Below, piece by piece: positions 21,644 through 29,881 of a DNA stretch of 64,000 nucleotides. The notes beneath the pieces were generated by a model. It was not told where the DNA came from and did not search any database. It saw only the letters and a program-made list of their open reading frames with translations. The stretch comes from Vreelandella glaciei (GTDB lineage: Bacteria > Pseudomonadota > Gammaproteobacteria > Pseudomonadales > Halomonadaceae). Positions within the stretch are counted from its first letter, which is position 1, and every line of letters begins with the position of its first letter. The stretch covers positions 124,001 through 188,000 of the forward strand of contig NZ_JACCDE010000001.1 in the NCBI RefSeq assembly GCF_013415125.1, read 5' to 3'. The position numbers and the translations under genes are program-made.

Positions 21644-22555
21644 ATGATCAGACAACGCACCCTACAAAACGTCATTCGTGCCACCGGAGTGGGCCTGCAT
21701 TCAGGCAAAAAAGTTCATTTAGCTCTGCGTCCGGCGCCGGCCGATACTGGGATTGTGTTTGTCAGAACCGATCTGGACCCCGTTGTACACGTGCCAGCGC
21801 GAGCTGAGTTGGTTGAAGATACCAAGCTGTGCACGGCGCTTTCATTTAATGGGGTTAAAGTCGCTACTGTTGAGCACTTGATGTCAGCCTTTGCTGGATT
21901 GGGTATTGATAACGCCTACGTAGACGTTAGCGAACCTGAAGTTCCCATAATGGATGGTAGCGCTAGCCCGTTTGTCTTCTTGATTCAGTCAGCCGGTATT
22001 CTGGAACAGGATGCAGCAAAGAAATTTATTCGCATTAAACATCGTGTAGCTGTTAACGATGGTGATAAAGAGGCTGTTTTCTTGCCCCACCAAGGGTTTA
22101 AAGTCTCGTTTGCGATTGATTTTGACCACCCCGTTTTTGAACAGCAGAAACAGACGGCGTTGATCGATTTTTCGACCACATCATTTGTCAAAGAAGTGTC
22201 GCGCGCACGTACCTTTGGTTTTATGCGTGATTTAGAGTTTTTACGCTCTAACAATTTGGCATTGGGCGGCAGTTTAGACAATGCGATCGTGGTAGACGAT
22301 TACCGCATTGTTAACGAAGGTGGTTTGCGCTACGAAGATGAGTTCGTCAAGCATAAAGTATTAGATGCCATCGGCGATTTATACCAGTTGGGTTACAGTC
22401 TGATTGGTGAGTTTCGTGGTGTTAAGTCAGGACATGCGTTGAATAATCAGCTGTGCCGTGAGCTGATGGCTCAGCCTGACGCTTATGAAATAGTGACGTT
22501 TGAAGAAGATAAGGCCGTGGCGCCGATCTCTTATGCTGCGCCCGCAATGGCATAA
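21644..22555 (+). CDS. lpxC: LpxC, UDP-3-O-acyl-GlcNAc deacetylase
   Basis: 303 residues from the ATG at 21644 (MIRQRTLQN), which fits the family N-terminus; an 18-codon upstream extension is not conserved. Zinc ligands are in [12 protein letters not shown] and [11 protein letters not shown] (His, His, Asp). It performs the committed step of lipid A synthesis. It closes the dcw block and is followed by a hairpin. Confidence 0.95.
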   Translation: MIRQRTLQNVIRATGVGLHSGKKVHLALRPAPADTGIVFVRTDLDPVVHVPARAELVEDTKLCTALSFNGVKVATVEHLMSAFAGLGIDNAYVDVSEPEVPIMDGSASPFVFLIQSAGILEQDAAKKFIRIKHRVAVNDGDKEAVFLPHQGFKVSFAIDFDHPVFEQQKQTALIDFSTTSFVKEVSRARTFGFMRDLEFLRSNNLALGGSLDNAIVVDDYRIVNEGGLRYEDEFVKHKVLDAIGDLYQLGYSLIGEFRGVKSGHALNNQLCRELMAQPDAYEIVTFEEDKAVAPISYAAPAMA

Positions 22556-22631
22556 TATAGCCGCTTATAGAAAAGCTGCTATTAGCTAATAAGGTAGTCC
22601 GAAGAGTTATCGTAGCAGTGGTAATATCAAT

Positions 22632-22655
22632 AAAGCATCGCTTAGGCGGTGCTTT
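22632..22655. terminator. Terminator-like hairpin after lpxC
   Basis: AAAGCATCGC-TTAG-GCGGTGCTTT forms a 10-base-pair stem with one G-T pair, between the convergent lpxC and dciA. A short T tract follows (GCATTTT). Confidence 0.6.
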
Positions 22656-22736
22656 ATGCATTTTGTCGCCAGCATACGTTTTACGCCAAGAGCGTTATAG
22701 CCGGCAAATTTGTTTGCCATAGCCTTATGGCAACTG

Positions 22737-23201
22737 TTACTCGTTGGGTGGCTGAGCATGAGAGGCAAGCCGTTCAAGGGCGCGCTTTAACGTGGGATTT
22801 GTCGTGTCTTCAGCGCATTCAGCCAGTGTTTTGCCTGCATCTGCTGAAAGGCTGCGTGTATTACGTAGCGGGGCCACGATAGGGTGCACTGGGCGCACTT
22901 TAAAGGTAAAGCCGCTCACGCTTTCAAAGCCAGGCAACTGATGAAGCAGCTCTAATAGCCGACGCTGCTCAAAACGTAACCAGGTTAGCCAGCCTGCTTG
23001 ACCACTGATCAGTGTTAAGCGACCTTCGCGAAAGCCACCGACAAAAATATGTTCACGCATCTCTTCGGGCAGATGCGCGCGAAGATGCTGCTGCGCCTGG
23101 TCAATTAAACGAGATAGGCGCATTAACTGACTAATATCGCCCGACTTTGAGAGTAGGCGGGCAATGGGCTGTGCGCGAGAACGCTTAACCTTTATACTCA
23201 T
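22737..23201 (-). CDS. dciA: DciA-type DUF721 protein, probable replicative helicase loader factor
   Basis: 154 residues. The DUF721 core spans about residues 12-105, with a basic N-terminus and typical LLELLHQLPG and VRPVHP segments. DciA is the ancestral helicase operator that helps load DnaB in bacteria lacking DnaC. Its place between lpxC and secA matches the pseudomonad arrangement. Divergent from the small ORF that precedes secA. Assignment rests on family pattern and position. Confidence 0.72.
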   Translation of the reverse strand: MSIKVKRSRAQPIARLLSKSGDISQLMRLSRLIDQAQQHLRAHLPEEMREHIFVGGFREGRLTLISGQAGWLTWLRFEQRRLLELLHQLPGFESVSGFTFKVRPVHPIVAPLRNTRSLSADAGKTLAECAEDTTNPTLKRALERLASHAQPPNE

Positions 23202-23210
23202 ACGCTTAAT

Positions 23211-23242
23211 TCCTAGGGCACCGCTATCCTAGGGTGCCGCTA
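23211..23242. repeat. Tandem 16-base repeat between dciA and the secA leader ORF
   Basis: Two adjacent copies of TCCTAGGGnnCCGCTA differ only at the two central bases (CA in the first, TG in the second). GGCACC and GGTGCC also make an inverted pair across the junction. It lies in the divergent promoter region, immediately upstream of dciA and about 70 bases before the leader ORF, so it may be a regulator site. Confidence 0.6.
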
Positions 23243-23313
23243 ATGATGATGTCGGAGACATTAACCGATCTCACTTTAGCAGATTTTACCACGCTCAGGA
23301 GCCGGTCTACAGC

Positions 23314-23676
23314 ATGTCACCTACGCTTGATGTTCAATCAGCTTTGCCGCGGCGCCATCGCCGGTATGGCTTAGCGCGTTGGTGGCTGGCCGGCTTATTA
23401 GTAAGTTGCCTATTACCCGCGAGTTTAAGCCCTGCGGATGCTTTTCGCAGTGGCGAACGCAGCGTTACTATCTGTTTATGGGTACCCGCGATTTTACGTG
23501 CGCAGTCGCACTGGATTGCTAAACGGCAGCGCGCTCTGCGCCGTTGGGCTCAACGCCCTAGGCGCTTTGCCCCGGTGCGGCGTCTCAGCAGTTGGCTTGC
23601 GCCGATGGCCCTGCTGGTGGCGGCGCGTGATGTTTTGACCCAGCGCGGACCTCCTGCCCATCAAGTATGCCGTTAA
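23314..23676 (+). CDS. Putative SecM-like secretion-monitor arrest peptide upstream of secA
   Basis: 120 residues, not a recognised family. Residues about 13-45 look like a Sec signal peptide: RRHRRYGLARWW, a hydrophobic LAGLLVSCLLPASL core and a cleavage-like SPADA. The middle is Arg-rich. The C-terminus reads LTQRGPPAHQVCR; Arg-Gly-Pro-Pro resembles the RAGP, RAPP and RAPG ends of known arrest peptides (SecM, ApdP, ApdA), but the SecM-specific FxxxxWI spacing is absent. AGGAG lies 12 bases before the ATG. It stands where secM stands in E. coli, directly upstream of secA, and its last codons can pair with the secA start region. Function is inferred; it could also be an unrelated small secreted protein. 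Confidence 0.6.
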   Translation: MSPTLDVQSALPRRHRRYGLARWWLAGLLVSCLLPASLSPADAFRSGERSVTICLWVPAILRAQSHWIAKRQRALRRWAQRPRRFAPVRRLSSWLAPMALLVAARDVLTQRGPPAHQVCR

Positions 23677-23780
23677 GATACTTACTTTGTCCCTACGCTG
23701 GTAGGTAGAAGACCTGCAGAAAAAGGTCTGCTGTATATAGGCAAAGTCCGATGGGTTGTTCGTGAATACTTGGATATTTC
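23657..23780 (+). promoter_or_regulatory. Folded RNA region controlling secA translation (putative switch)
   Basis: Read directly: CCCATC (23657-23662) pairs with GATGGG (23750-23755); AAGTAT (23663-23668) with ATACTT (23678-23683); ACTTTGTC (23684-23691) with GGCAAAGT (23740-23747, one G-T); inside it CCTAC/GTAGG (23692-23705) and AGACCT/AGGTCT (23710-23729). These helices nest without conflict and abut each other. Alternatively TCAAGTAT (23661-23668), in the leader ORF, pairs with ATACTTGG (23766-23773), covering the weak GGA ribosome-binding core six bases before the secA ATG. Confidence 0.6.
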
Positions 23781-26513
23781 ATGCTTAATAATTTATTACG
23801 TAAAGTCGTTGGTTCTAAAAATGACCGCGATGTAAAACGCATGCATAAAAATGTGCCTCAGATTAATGCCCTAGAAGCAGAATTTGAGGCATTAAGTGAC
23901 GCTGATTTGCAGCAAAAAACAGCGCAATTGCGCGAACGTCTCGCGTCAGGTGAGTCCCTAGATGCGCTGTTAGCTCCCGCCTTTGCAATCGTCCGAGAGG
24001 CCAGTAAGCGCGTTATGGGCATGCGTCACTTTGACGTGCAGATGGTGGGTGGAATGACCCTGCACCGTGGCCGTATTGCAGAAATGAAAACCGGTGAAGG
24101 TAAAACCCTGGTGGCAACGCTGGCGGTGTATCTGAATGCGCTAACGGAGAAAGGCGTTCACGTGGTGACCGTGAACGACTATTTGGCCCGTCGTGATGCT
24201 GAGTGGATGCGCCCGCTGTATGAATTTCTAGGCCTTTCCATTGGTGTTATTTTCTCCGGTCAGTCTGGCGAAGAGAAGCGCCATGCCTATCAGTGCGATA
24301 TTACCTACGGCACCAATAACGAGTTTGGCTTTGATTATCTACGCGATAACATGGCGTTTTCGTTAGAAGACAAAGTGCAGCGTGGCCTGCATTTTGCGAT
24401 TGTCGATGAAGTTGACTCGATTCTTATCGATGAAGCGCGTACACCGCTGATTATTTCGGGCGCGGTAGACGAAAATACGGATCTCTATAAAGTCGTTAAT
24501 CAGTTGGCCCAGCAGCTTGAGAAAGGCGAAGAGAGTGAAGATGAAGATGCTCCGGTGGTCGGCGACTTCTTAGTTGACGAAAAGCAGAAACAGGTAGAGC
24601 TAACGGAGCAGGGACATAACAAAGTTGAAGAGCTAATGCGCGGCGAGGGTTTATTGGGTGATGAAGAATCACTCTATGCAGCGCAAAACCTCAATTTGCT
24701 CCAGCATATGCATTCGGCCCTGCGCGCCCGCTACCTCTATAATCGTGATGTCGATTACATCGTTTCTGAAGGTCAGGTAGTCATCGTCGACGAACACACT
24801 GGCCGTTCGATGCCAGGGCGCCGCTGGTCGGAAGGCTTGCACCAGGCTGTAGAAGCCAAAGAGGGCGTTACAGTACAGCGCGAAAGCCAAACGCTTGCCT
24901 CCACCACCTTCCAGAACTATTTCCGTCTGTATGAGAAGTTAGCCGGTATGACCGGTACAGCGGATACTGAAGCCTTTGAATTTCGTCAAATTTATGGCCT
25001 CGACGTGGTGGTTATTCCTACCAACCGTCCATTGGCACGTAAAGACCTGAACGATCTGGTCTATTTGAGCGCTGAAGAAAAATACGAAGCGATCATTAAA
25101 GATGTCAAAACTGAGACGGAAGCTGGGCGCCCTGTGCTGGTTGGTACGGCCTCAATTGAAACATCGGAGTACCTTGCCAACCTGATGCGAGAGGCAGGCC
25201 TCGCGTTCAACGTGCTTAACGCCAAACAGCACCAGAGTGAAGCCGAAATTATCGCTCAGGCAGGCCGCCCAGGGGCTATTACCATCGCCACCAACATGGC
25301 TGGCCGGGGTACCGATATTGTGCTGGGGGGCAATTGGGAGGCTGAATCGGCCAAGCTGAAAAACCCAAGCCAAGCGCAGGTTGATGCGTTAAAAGCCGAG
25401 TGGCAGGCACGTCACGATGCTGTGTTGGCCGCTGGCGGCTTACATGTGGTAGGGTCTGAGCGCCATGAGTCTCGGCGTATCGACAATCAGCTGCGCGGCC
25501 GTGCTGGTCGCCAGGGCGACCCCGGCTCCACGCGGTTCTTCTTGTCGCTTGAAGACAGCCTGATGCGTCTGTTTGGCTCTGATCGCGTTAAGCGCTTGAT
25601 GCAGGCGTTAGGGCTTGAGCATGGTGAAGCCATTGAGCATAAAATGGTCTCCAATGCGGTTGAGCGTGCCCAGAAAAAAGTCGAAGGGCGTAACTTCGAT
25701 ATTCGTAAGCAGCTGCTTGAGTACGATGACGTTGCCAACGACCAGCGCCGGGTGATCTACGACCAGCGTAATGAAATTCTCGCCGCGGACGATGTGGCTG
25801 ATGCCGTTATCGGTATTCGTGAAGAGGTAATGGAAACGGCAATTAGCAGCTATGTTCCTCCTCAGAGCCTGCCCGAGCAGTGGGATTTGCCCGGTTTGGA
25901 AGCGCACCTGAAAACGGAGTTTAATCTTGATGTGCCCGTGGTTAAGTGGGCTGCTGAGGATGATCGCTTTAGCGAGGAGCAGTTACGTGAGCGGCTGCAG
26001 ACCATGCACCGTGAAGCCTATGCGGCAAAAGTGGCTGCAGCGGGCGAGAAACTGATTCGTCGCTTTGAGAAGCAAGTCATGCTGCAGGTGCTGGATACGC
26101 GCTGGAAAGAGCACCTTCAGTCAATGGATCATCTGCGCCGTGGTATTCACTTGCGTGGCTATGCCCAGAAAAATCCCAAGCAGGAGTACAAGCGTGAATC
26201 GTTTGAGCTCTTCCAGCACCTGCTTGACCATATTAAAGAAGATGTAACGCGCATTCTGAGCCACGTTCAGGTTCGTCAGCCCGAGGAAGTAGATGCCCTT
26301 GAGCGTCAACGCCGCGAAGCGCTGGAGCGCGAAACCGCCACCGCCGCTAGTCGTCATGATGCCCCGACCCCTGAGCAAACTGAGAGCGAACAAGAAGCGC
26401 CTGGCAGTGAAGGGCGTCCGGTGCGTCGCGAAGGCCCCAAAGTGGGCCGTAACGACCCCTGTTTTTGTGGTTCAGGTAAAAAGTACAAGCAGTGCTGTGG
26501 CAAATTAAGCTAA
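23781..26513 (+). CDS. secA: SecA, preprotein translocase ATPase
   Basis: 910 residues. DEAD motor with [14 protein letters not shown] (about 101-114), [19 protein letters not shown], the preprotein crosslinking domain, and [20 protein letters not shown]. The C-terminal tail has the zinc-binding SEC-C motif ([13 protein letters not shown]) that binds SecB. It drives export through SecYEG. The ribosome-binding site is weak (TTGGA), fitting the proposed need for the upstream leader to expose it. Confidence 0.97.
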   Translation: MLNNLLRKVVGSKNDRDVKRMHKNVPQINALEAEFEALSDADLQQKTAQLRERLASGESLDALLAPAFAIVREASKRVMGMRHFDVQMVGGMTLHRGRIAEMKTGEGKTLVATLAVYLNALTEKGVHVVTVNDYLARRDAEWMRPLYEFLGLSIGVIFSGQSGEEKRHAYQCDITYGTNNEFGFDYLRDNMAFSLEDKVQRGLHFAIVDEVDSILIDEARTPLIISGAVDENTDLYKVVNQLAQQLEKGEESEDEDAPVVGDFLVDEKQKQVELTEQGHNKVEELMRGEGLLGDEESLYAAQNLNLLQHMHSALRARYLYNRDVDYIVSEGQVVIVDEHTGRSMPGRRWSEGLHQAVEAKEGVTVQRESQTLASTTFQNYFRLYEKLAGMTGTADTEAFEFRQIYGLDVVVIPTNRPLARKDLNDLVYLSAEEKYEAIIKDVKTETEAGRPVLVGTASIETSEYLANLMREAGLAFNVLNAKQHQSEAEIIAQAGRPGAITIATNMAGRGTDIVLGGNWEAESAKLKNPSQAQVDALKAEWQARHDAVLAAGGLHVVGSERHESRRIDNQLRGRAGRQGDPGSTRFFLSLEDSLMRLFGSDRVKRLMQALGLEHGEAIEHKMVSNAVERAQKKVEGRNFDIRKQLLEYDDVANDQRRVIYDQRNEILAADDVADAVIGIREEVMETAISSYVPPQSLPEQWDLPGLEAHLKTEFNLDVPVVKWAAEDDRFSEEQLRERLQTMHREAYAAKVAAAGEKLIRRFEKQVMLQVLDTRWKEHLQSMDHLRRGIHLRGYAQKNPKQEYKRESFELFQHLLDHIKEDVTRILSHVQVRQPEEVDALERQRREALERETATAASRHDAPTPEQTESEQEAPGSEGRPVRREGPKVGRNDPCFCGSGKKYKQCCGKLS

Positions 26514-26567
26514 CGGCGATTGTGTCTTAGATAACGTCTGACCAAGGTTTGCCTAAAGGAGAGAATC

Positions 26568-27797
26568 ATGGCGGTGGGAAACACTCCCTTTCCAGAGTTG
26601 CCACCCCTGCAAGGGGTGCGCCTTGGGGTTGCAATGGCGGGTATCAAAAAGCCGAATCGTCGTGATGTGGTGGTGATTGAATTGCCCGATACAGCGACGG
26701 TATCGGGGGTTTTTACCCGTAATGCCTTTTGTGCAGCGCCGGTAGTAGTGGCCAAGCAGCACCTTGAGCAGTGCCGTGCGGAGCACCGCTCGCCGCGTTA
26801 TTGGTTGATCAATACCGGCAACGCGAACGCGGGCACTGGCGAGGCAGGCTTGCGCGATGCGCGGGCATGCTGTGCTGAGCTTGCCAAGCAGGTTGGGGTT
26901 GCGGCTGAAGATATAATGCCGTTCTCAACCGGCGTGATTGGTGAACCGCTGCCAATGGAGAAACTGCTAGCGGGATTGACACCGGCGCTTGAAAGTTTGT
27001 CCAGCGACAGTGTTGCCTGGGAACACGCAGGCCAAGGCATTTTAACCACCGACACCCGGGCCAAAGGGGCCAGTGTCACGGTTGAAATAGGTAATCAGCA
27101 GGTAACGATTAACGGCATCACGAAAGGGTCGGGCATGATCAAGCCCAACATGGCGACCATGTTGGGCTTTGTGGTGACCGATGCAGCTATCGAGGCACCG
27201 CTACTGGATCGGCTACTGCGTGAAACCGTCGATCGTTCGTTTAACTGCATCACGGTGGATAGCGATACCTCTACCAATGACGCCTGTATGTTGGCGGCGA
27301 CCGGCACAGGCCCTCGAATCGCCGATGAAGCGCAGATAGCCGCGTTCAGTAACGCTTTACAGCGGGTAATGACCGGGCTGGCGCAAGCGATCATTCGCGA
27401 TGCTGAAGGGGCGACCAAGTTCGTCACCCTGCAGGTTGGCGAAGCGCAAAGTCGGCAAGAAGCGCTTGATGTAGCCTTCACCGTTGCTCACTCGCCGCTG
27501 GTCAAAACAGCGCTGTACGCTTCTGATGCCAACTGGGGGCGAATTCTAGCAGCCGTCGGGCGGGCGCCGGTGAACGACTTTGACGTTAACCGCGTGGTGA
27601 TTGACTTAGGCGACGTGCGTTTAGTCGAACAAGGTGGACGCGCGGCAGGCTACACCGAAGCGGCGGGAAGCGCTGTCATGGCGCAGTCAGAAATTACCAT
27701 TCGCATTAACTTGGGGCGCGGCGAAGAGAGTGCCACGGTGTGGACCTCTGACCTCTCTCATGACTATGTGTCTATCAACGCGGATTACCGTAGCTAG
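26568..27797 (+). CDS. argJ: ArgJ, glutamate N-acetyltransferase
   Basis: 409 residues. The autoprocessing site is in KGSGMIKPNMATMLGF, where cleavage before Thr creates the catalytic N-terminal Thr of the beta subunit; NTGNANAGTG and SDANWGRILAAVGR are further family marks. It recycles acetyl groups from N-acetylornithine to glutamate in arginine synthesis; a bifunctional role with acetyl-CoA cannot be read from sequence. GGAG (in AAAGGAGAG) precedes the ATG. Confidence 0.95.
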   Translation: MAVGNTPFPELPPLQGVRLGVAMAGIKKPNRRDVVVIELPDTATVSGVFTRNAFCAAPVVVAKQHLEQCRAEHRSPRYWLINTGNANAGTGEAGLRDARACCAELAKQVGVAAEDIMPFSTGVIGEPLPMEKLLAGLTPALESLSSDSVAWEHAGQGILTTDTRAKGASVTVEIGNQQVTINGITKGSGMIKPNMATMLGFVVTDAAIEAPLLDRLLRETVDRSFNCITVDSDTSTNDACMLAATGTGPRIADEAQIAAFSNALQRVMTGLAQAIIRDAEGATKFVTLQVGEAQSRQEALDVAFTVAHSPLVKTALYASDANWGRILAAVGRAPVNDFDVNRVVIDLGDVRLVEQGGRAAGYTEAAGSAVMAQSEITIRINLGRGEESATVWTSDLSHDYVSINADYRS

Positions 27798-27836
27798 TCG
27801 GTCGCTCTCAGCCGAGGGCATTGGTTGGCAGGGATA

Positions 27837-27914
27837 ATGGACACACGCAGCGAGATAGCGCCGATGGCAGAAGCGTTGGTGCGCGCAGTGGATCAAGACG
27901 TAACGAGTATATGA
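27837..27914 (+). CDS. Possible 25-codon ORF between argJ and mutT
   Basis: Starts with ATG seven bases after AGGG and encodes a 25-residue acidic, helical peptide (MDTRSEIAPMAEALVRAVDQ...). Its TGA overlaps the first copy of a duplicated ATGAG, just before the mutT start. It may be a leader, a translational-coupling peptide or the remnant of a deleted gene. No family recognised. Confidence 0.3.
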   Translation: MDTRSEIAPMAEALVRAVDQDVTSI

Positions 27915-27920
27915 GTATAT
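27905..27920. repeat. 8-base tandem duplication at the mutT start
   Basis: GAGTATAT occurs twice in tandem, followed by GAGC. It duplicates the start region, giving an ATG at 27911 that is closed by TGA after three codons and the real start at 27919. Confidence 0.7.
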
Positions 27921-28875
27921 GAGCATAAAGGTAAAACGACGGGTTCACGTCGCGGCAGCTGCGATTATCAGCGCCGATCAACAGCAAGTACTGATCGCTC
28001 GTCGACCGTCAAACGTTGATCATGGCGGACTGTGGGAGTTTCCGGGTGGCAAACTAGCACCTTATGAGACCGGTCTTGAAGGATTAAAGCGTGAACTGCA
28101 TGAAGAGCTGGGCGTCGAGATTGTTTGTGCTCAGCCATTGATTCGCGTCCACCATGAGTATCCTGACAAGCATATCCTGCTGGATGTATGGCAAGTGCAT
28201 GAGTTTGCCGGAGAGCCTTTTGGCCGTGAAGGACAGGCCGTGCGCTGGGTGCCTATGAGCGAACTCTCCAACTATCCTTTCCCGGCGGCCAATTTACCGA
28301 TTCTGCGAGCGGTAAGATTGCCTACCGAGTATTTAATTACCGGGGAAGAGGCTGACGAAGCGCGCTTCGATGCATTTTTGGAGCGTGCGTTGCGTGAAGA
28401 TAAAATTCGCTTGGTGCAGCTGCGTGCCAAGCAGTTGGACGAAGCGGCTTATCTCGCCCGTGCTCAGCGAGCGCTGACTCTATGCCGTGAGCACGGCGCG
28501 CGGCTGCTGCTGAATGGTGAACCCACGCTGCTGGATCATATTGACGCTGATGGCATTCATTTGACCAGCGAGCGTTTGATGCAGCTTGAGCGTCGTCCGA
28601 TTGCTGAAAATAAATGGCTTTCCGCATCGACGCACAACCAGAAGCAGCTGACCCAAGCAGCCGTATTAGGCTGTGACTTTGTCAGCCTGTCGCCGTTGCG
28701 CACCACGCCATCGCACCCTGAAGTCGCTCCGCTCGGTTGGCATGACTTTCAACAGTTGGTCGAGCGTGCTGGTATGCCGGTGTTTGCATTAGGCGGTATG
28801 ACGCGCTTTGATGCCAATCACGCCCGTGCCGTAGGCGCTCAAGGGATCGCCTCAATTCGCGATTTCTGGAAGTAA
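27919..28875 (+). CDS. mutT: MutT-ThiE-like fusion: Nudix 8-oxo-dGTPase plus TMP synthase-like domain
   Basis: 318 residues. Residues about 5-130 are a MutT Nudix domain with an intact box (G-x5-E-x7-RELHEELGV) and DHGGLWEFPGGK. Residues about 145-318 are a ThiE/TenI-like barrel (LVQLRAKQLDE, ADGIHLTSERL, FALGGM), in which ThiE catalytic positions look altered (TTPSHP in the region where ThiE has a Thr/Lys phosphate loop). The fusion is widespread in gammaproteobacteria; the Nudix half sanitises oxidised nucleotides, the role of the second half is unknown. Confidence 0.88.
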   Translation: MSIKVKRRVHVAAAAIISADQQQVLIARRPSNVDHGGLWEFPGGKLAPYETGLEGLKRELHEELGVEIVCAQPLIRVHHEYPDKHILLDVWQVHEFAGEPFGREGQAVRWVPMSELSNYPFPAANLPILRAVRLPTEYLITGEEADEARFDAFLERALREDKIRLVQLRAKQLDEAAYLARAQRALTLCREHGARLLLNGEPTLLDHIDADGIHLTSERLMQLERRPIAENKWLSASTHNQKQLTQAAVLGCDFVSLSPLRTTPSHPEVAPLGWHDFQQLVERAGMPVFALGGMTRFDANHARAVGAQGIASIRDFWK

Positions 28876-28904
28876 TCGGTCGCGCTAGCCCGTTCTGTAT
28901 CATC

Positions 28905-28945
28905 AAAAACGCCTGCCGGGAATGAATACCCAAGCAGGCGTTTTG
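28905..28945. terminator. Bidirectional terminator mutT/aguB
   Basis: AAAACGCCTGC and GCAGGCGTTTT form an 11-base-pair stem with a 17-base loop; A-rich and T-rich flanks on either side suit termination of both convergent genes. Confidence 0.85.
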
Positions 28946-28968
28946 TTTTCTTGGGGGCGGGCGCGGGG

Positions 28969-29871
28969 TTAGTCGCGGTAACGGCGAGTTAGATCCCCAT
29001 ACGCATCTACTCGACGATCCCTCAGGTAGGGCCAAATACGGCGTGTGTTTTCACTGCGCGCCATATCAAGCTCAACGACTAACTGTTCAGTCTCTTCCCC
29101 CGCATGGGCCAATACTTCACCTTGCGGCCCACAGACAAAACTACCACCCCAGAACTGAATGCCATCGCCGACCTCGGAGTGATCCGCCTCAAAACCAACC
29201 CGGTTAGCGACCAGCACGGGTAAACCGTTGGCTACGCCGTGGGCGCGCTGAATCACTGTCCAGGCATCTTTCTGGCGTGCTTTCTCAGCGGCATCATCAT
29301 TGGGGTCCCAGCCGATCGCAGTGGGGTAGAGCAGTAAGTCCGCACCGGCCAGGGCCATCAATCGGGCGGCTTCTGGATACCACTGATCCCAGCAGACCAG
29401 CACGCCAAGACGGCCTACGGATGTCTCAATGGGCGTAAAGCCTTCGCCGCGGGCGCTGTCATGATCGCCTGGCGTAAAATAAAACTTCTCATAAAACCCA
29501 GGGTCATCGGGAATGTGCATTTTACGGTACTGCCCAACGCGCCCTTTGGCGCGGTCATAGACCACCGCGGTATTGTGGTAAAGCCCTGGTGCGCGGCGCT
29601 CAAACAACGAACCGACCAGGACAATGTCCAGCTCCTTAGCGAGTGCTGCAAGACGCTGGCCGGTCGGGCCATCCAACGGCTCCGCTAGATCAAACAGCGA
29701 AGGGTCTTCGAACTGGCAAAAGTAATGAGTGGCATGCAGTTCTTGCAGCAGTACCAACTGAGCGCCTTGTTTAACGGCACTGCGAATACCTGCTTCACTG
29801 GCGGCCAGGCTTTGCGCTTTATCAGGCCACGCAGGTTGCTGCACAACAGCGACGGTTAGCGTCGTCGACAT
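28969..29871 (-). CDS. aguB: AguB, N-carbamoylputrescine amidase
   Basis: 300 residues, nitrilase superfamily. The Glu-Lys-Cys triad is visible in LLQELHATHYF, YRKMHIPDDPGFYEK and LVCWDQWYPEAAR. It hydrolyses N-carbamoylputrescine to putrescine, CO2 and ammonia. It follows aguA on the same strand after 10 bases, so the two form an operon for agmatine to putrescine conversion. An AAAGGAG precedes the ATG. Confidence 0.93.
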   Translation of the reverse strand: MSTTLTVAVVQQPAWPDKAQSLAASEAGIRSAVKQGAQLVLLQELHATHYFCQFEDPSLFDLAEPLDGPTGQRLAALAKELDIVLVGSLFERRAPGLYHNTAVVYDRAKGRVGQYRKMHIPDDPGFYEKFYFTPGDHDSARGEGFTPIETSVGRLGVLVCWDQWYPEAARLMALAGADLLLYPTAIGWDPNDDAAEKARQKDAWTVIQRAHGVANGLPVLVANRVGFEADHSEVGDGIQFWGGSFVCGPQGEVLAHAGEETEQLVVELDMARSENTRRIWPYLRDRRVDAYGDLTRRYRD

Positions 29872-29881
29872 GGTGACTCCT

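Noticed and set aside
23438..23638. Second overlapping frame within the secA leader ORF
   Set aside because: No good ribosome site, no C-terminal motif; the longer frame has a signal peptide and the RGPP end.
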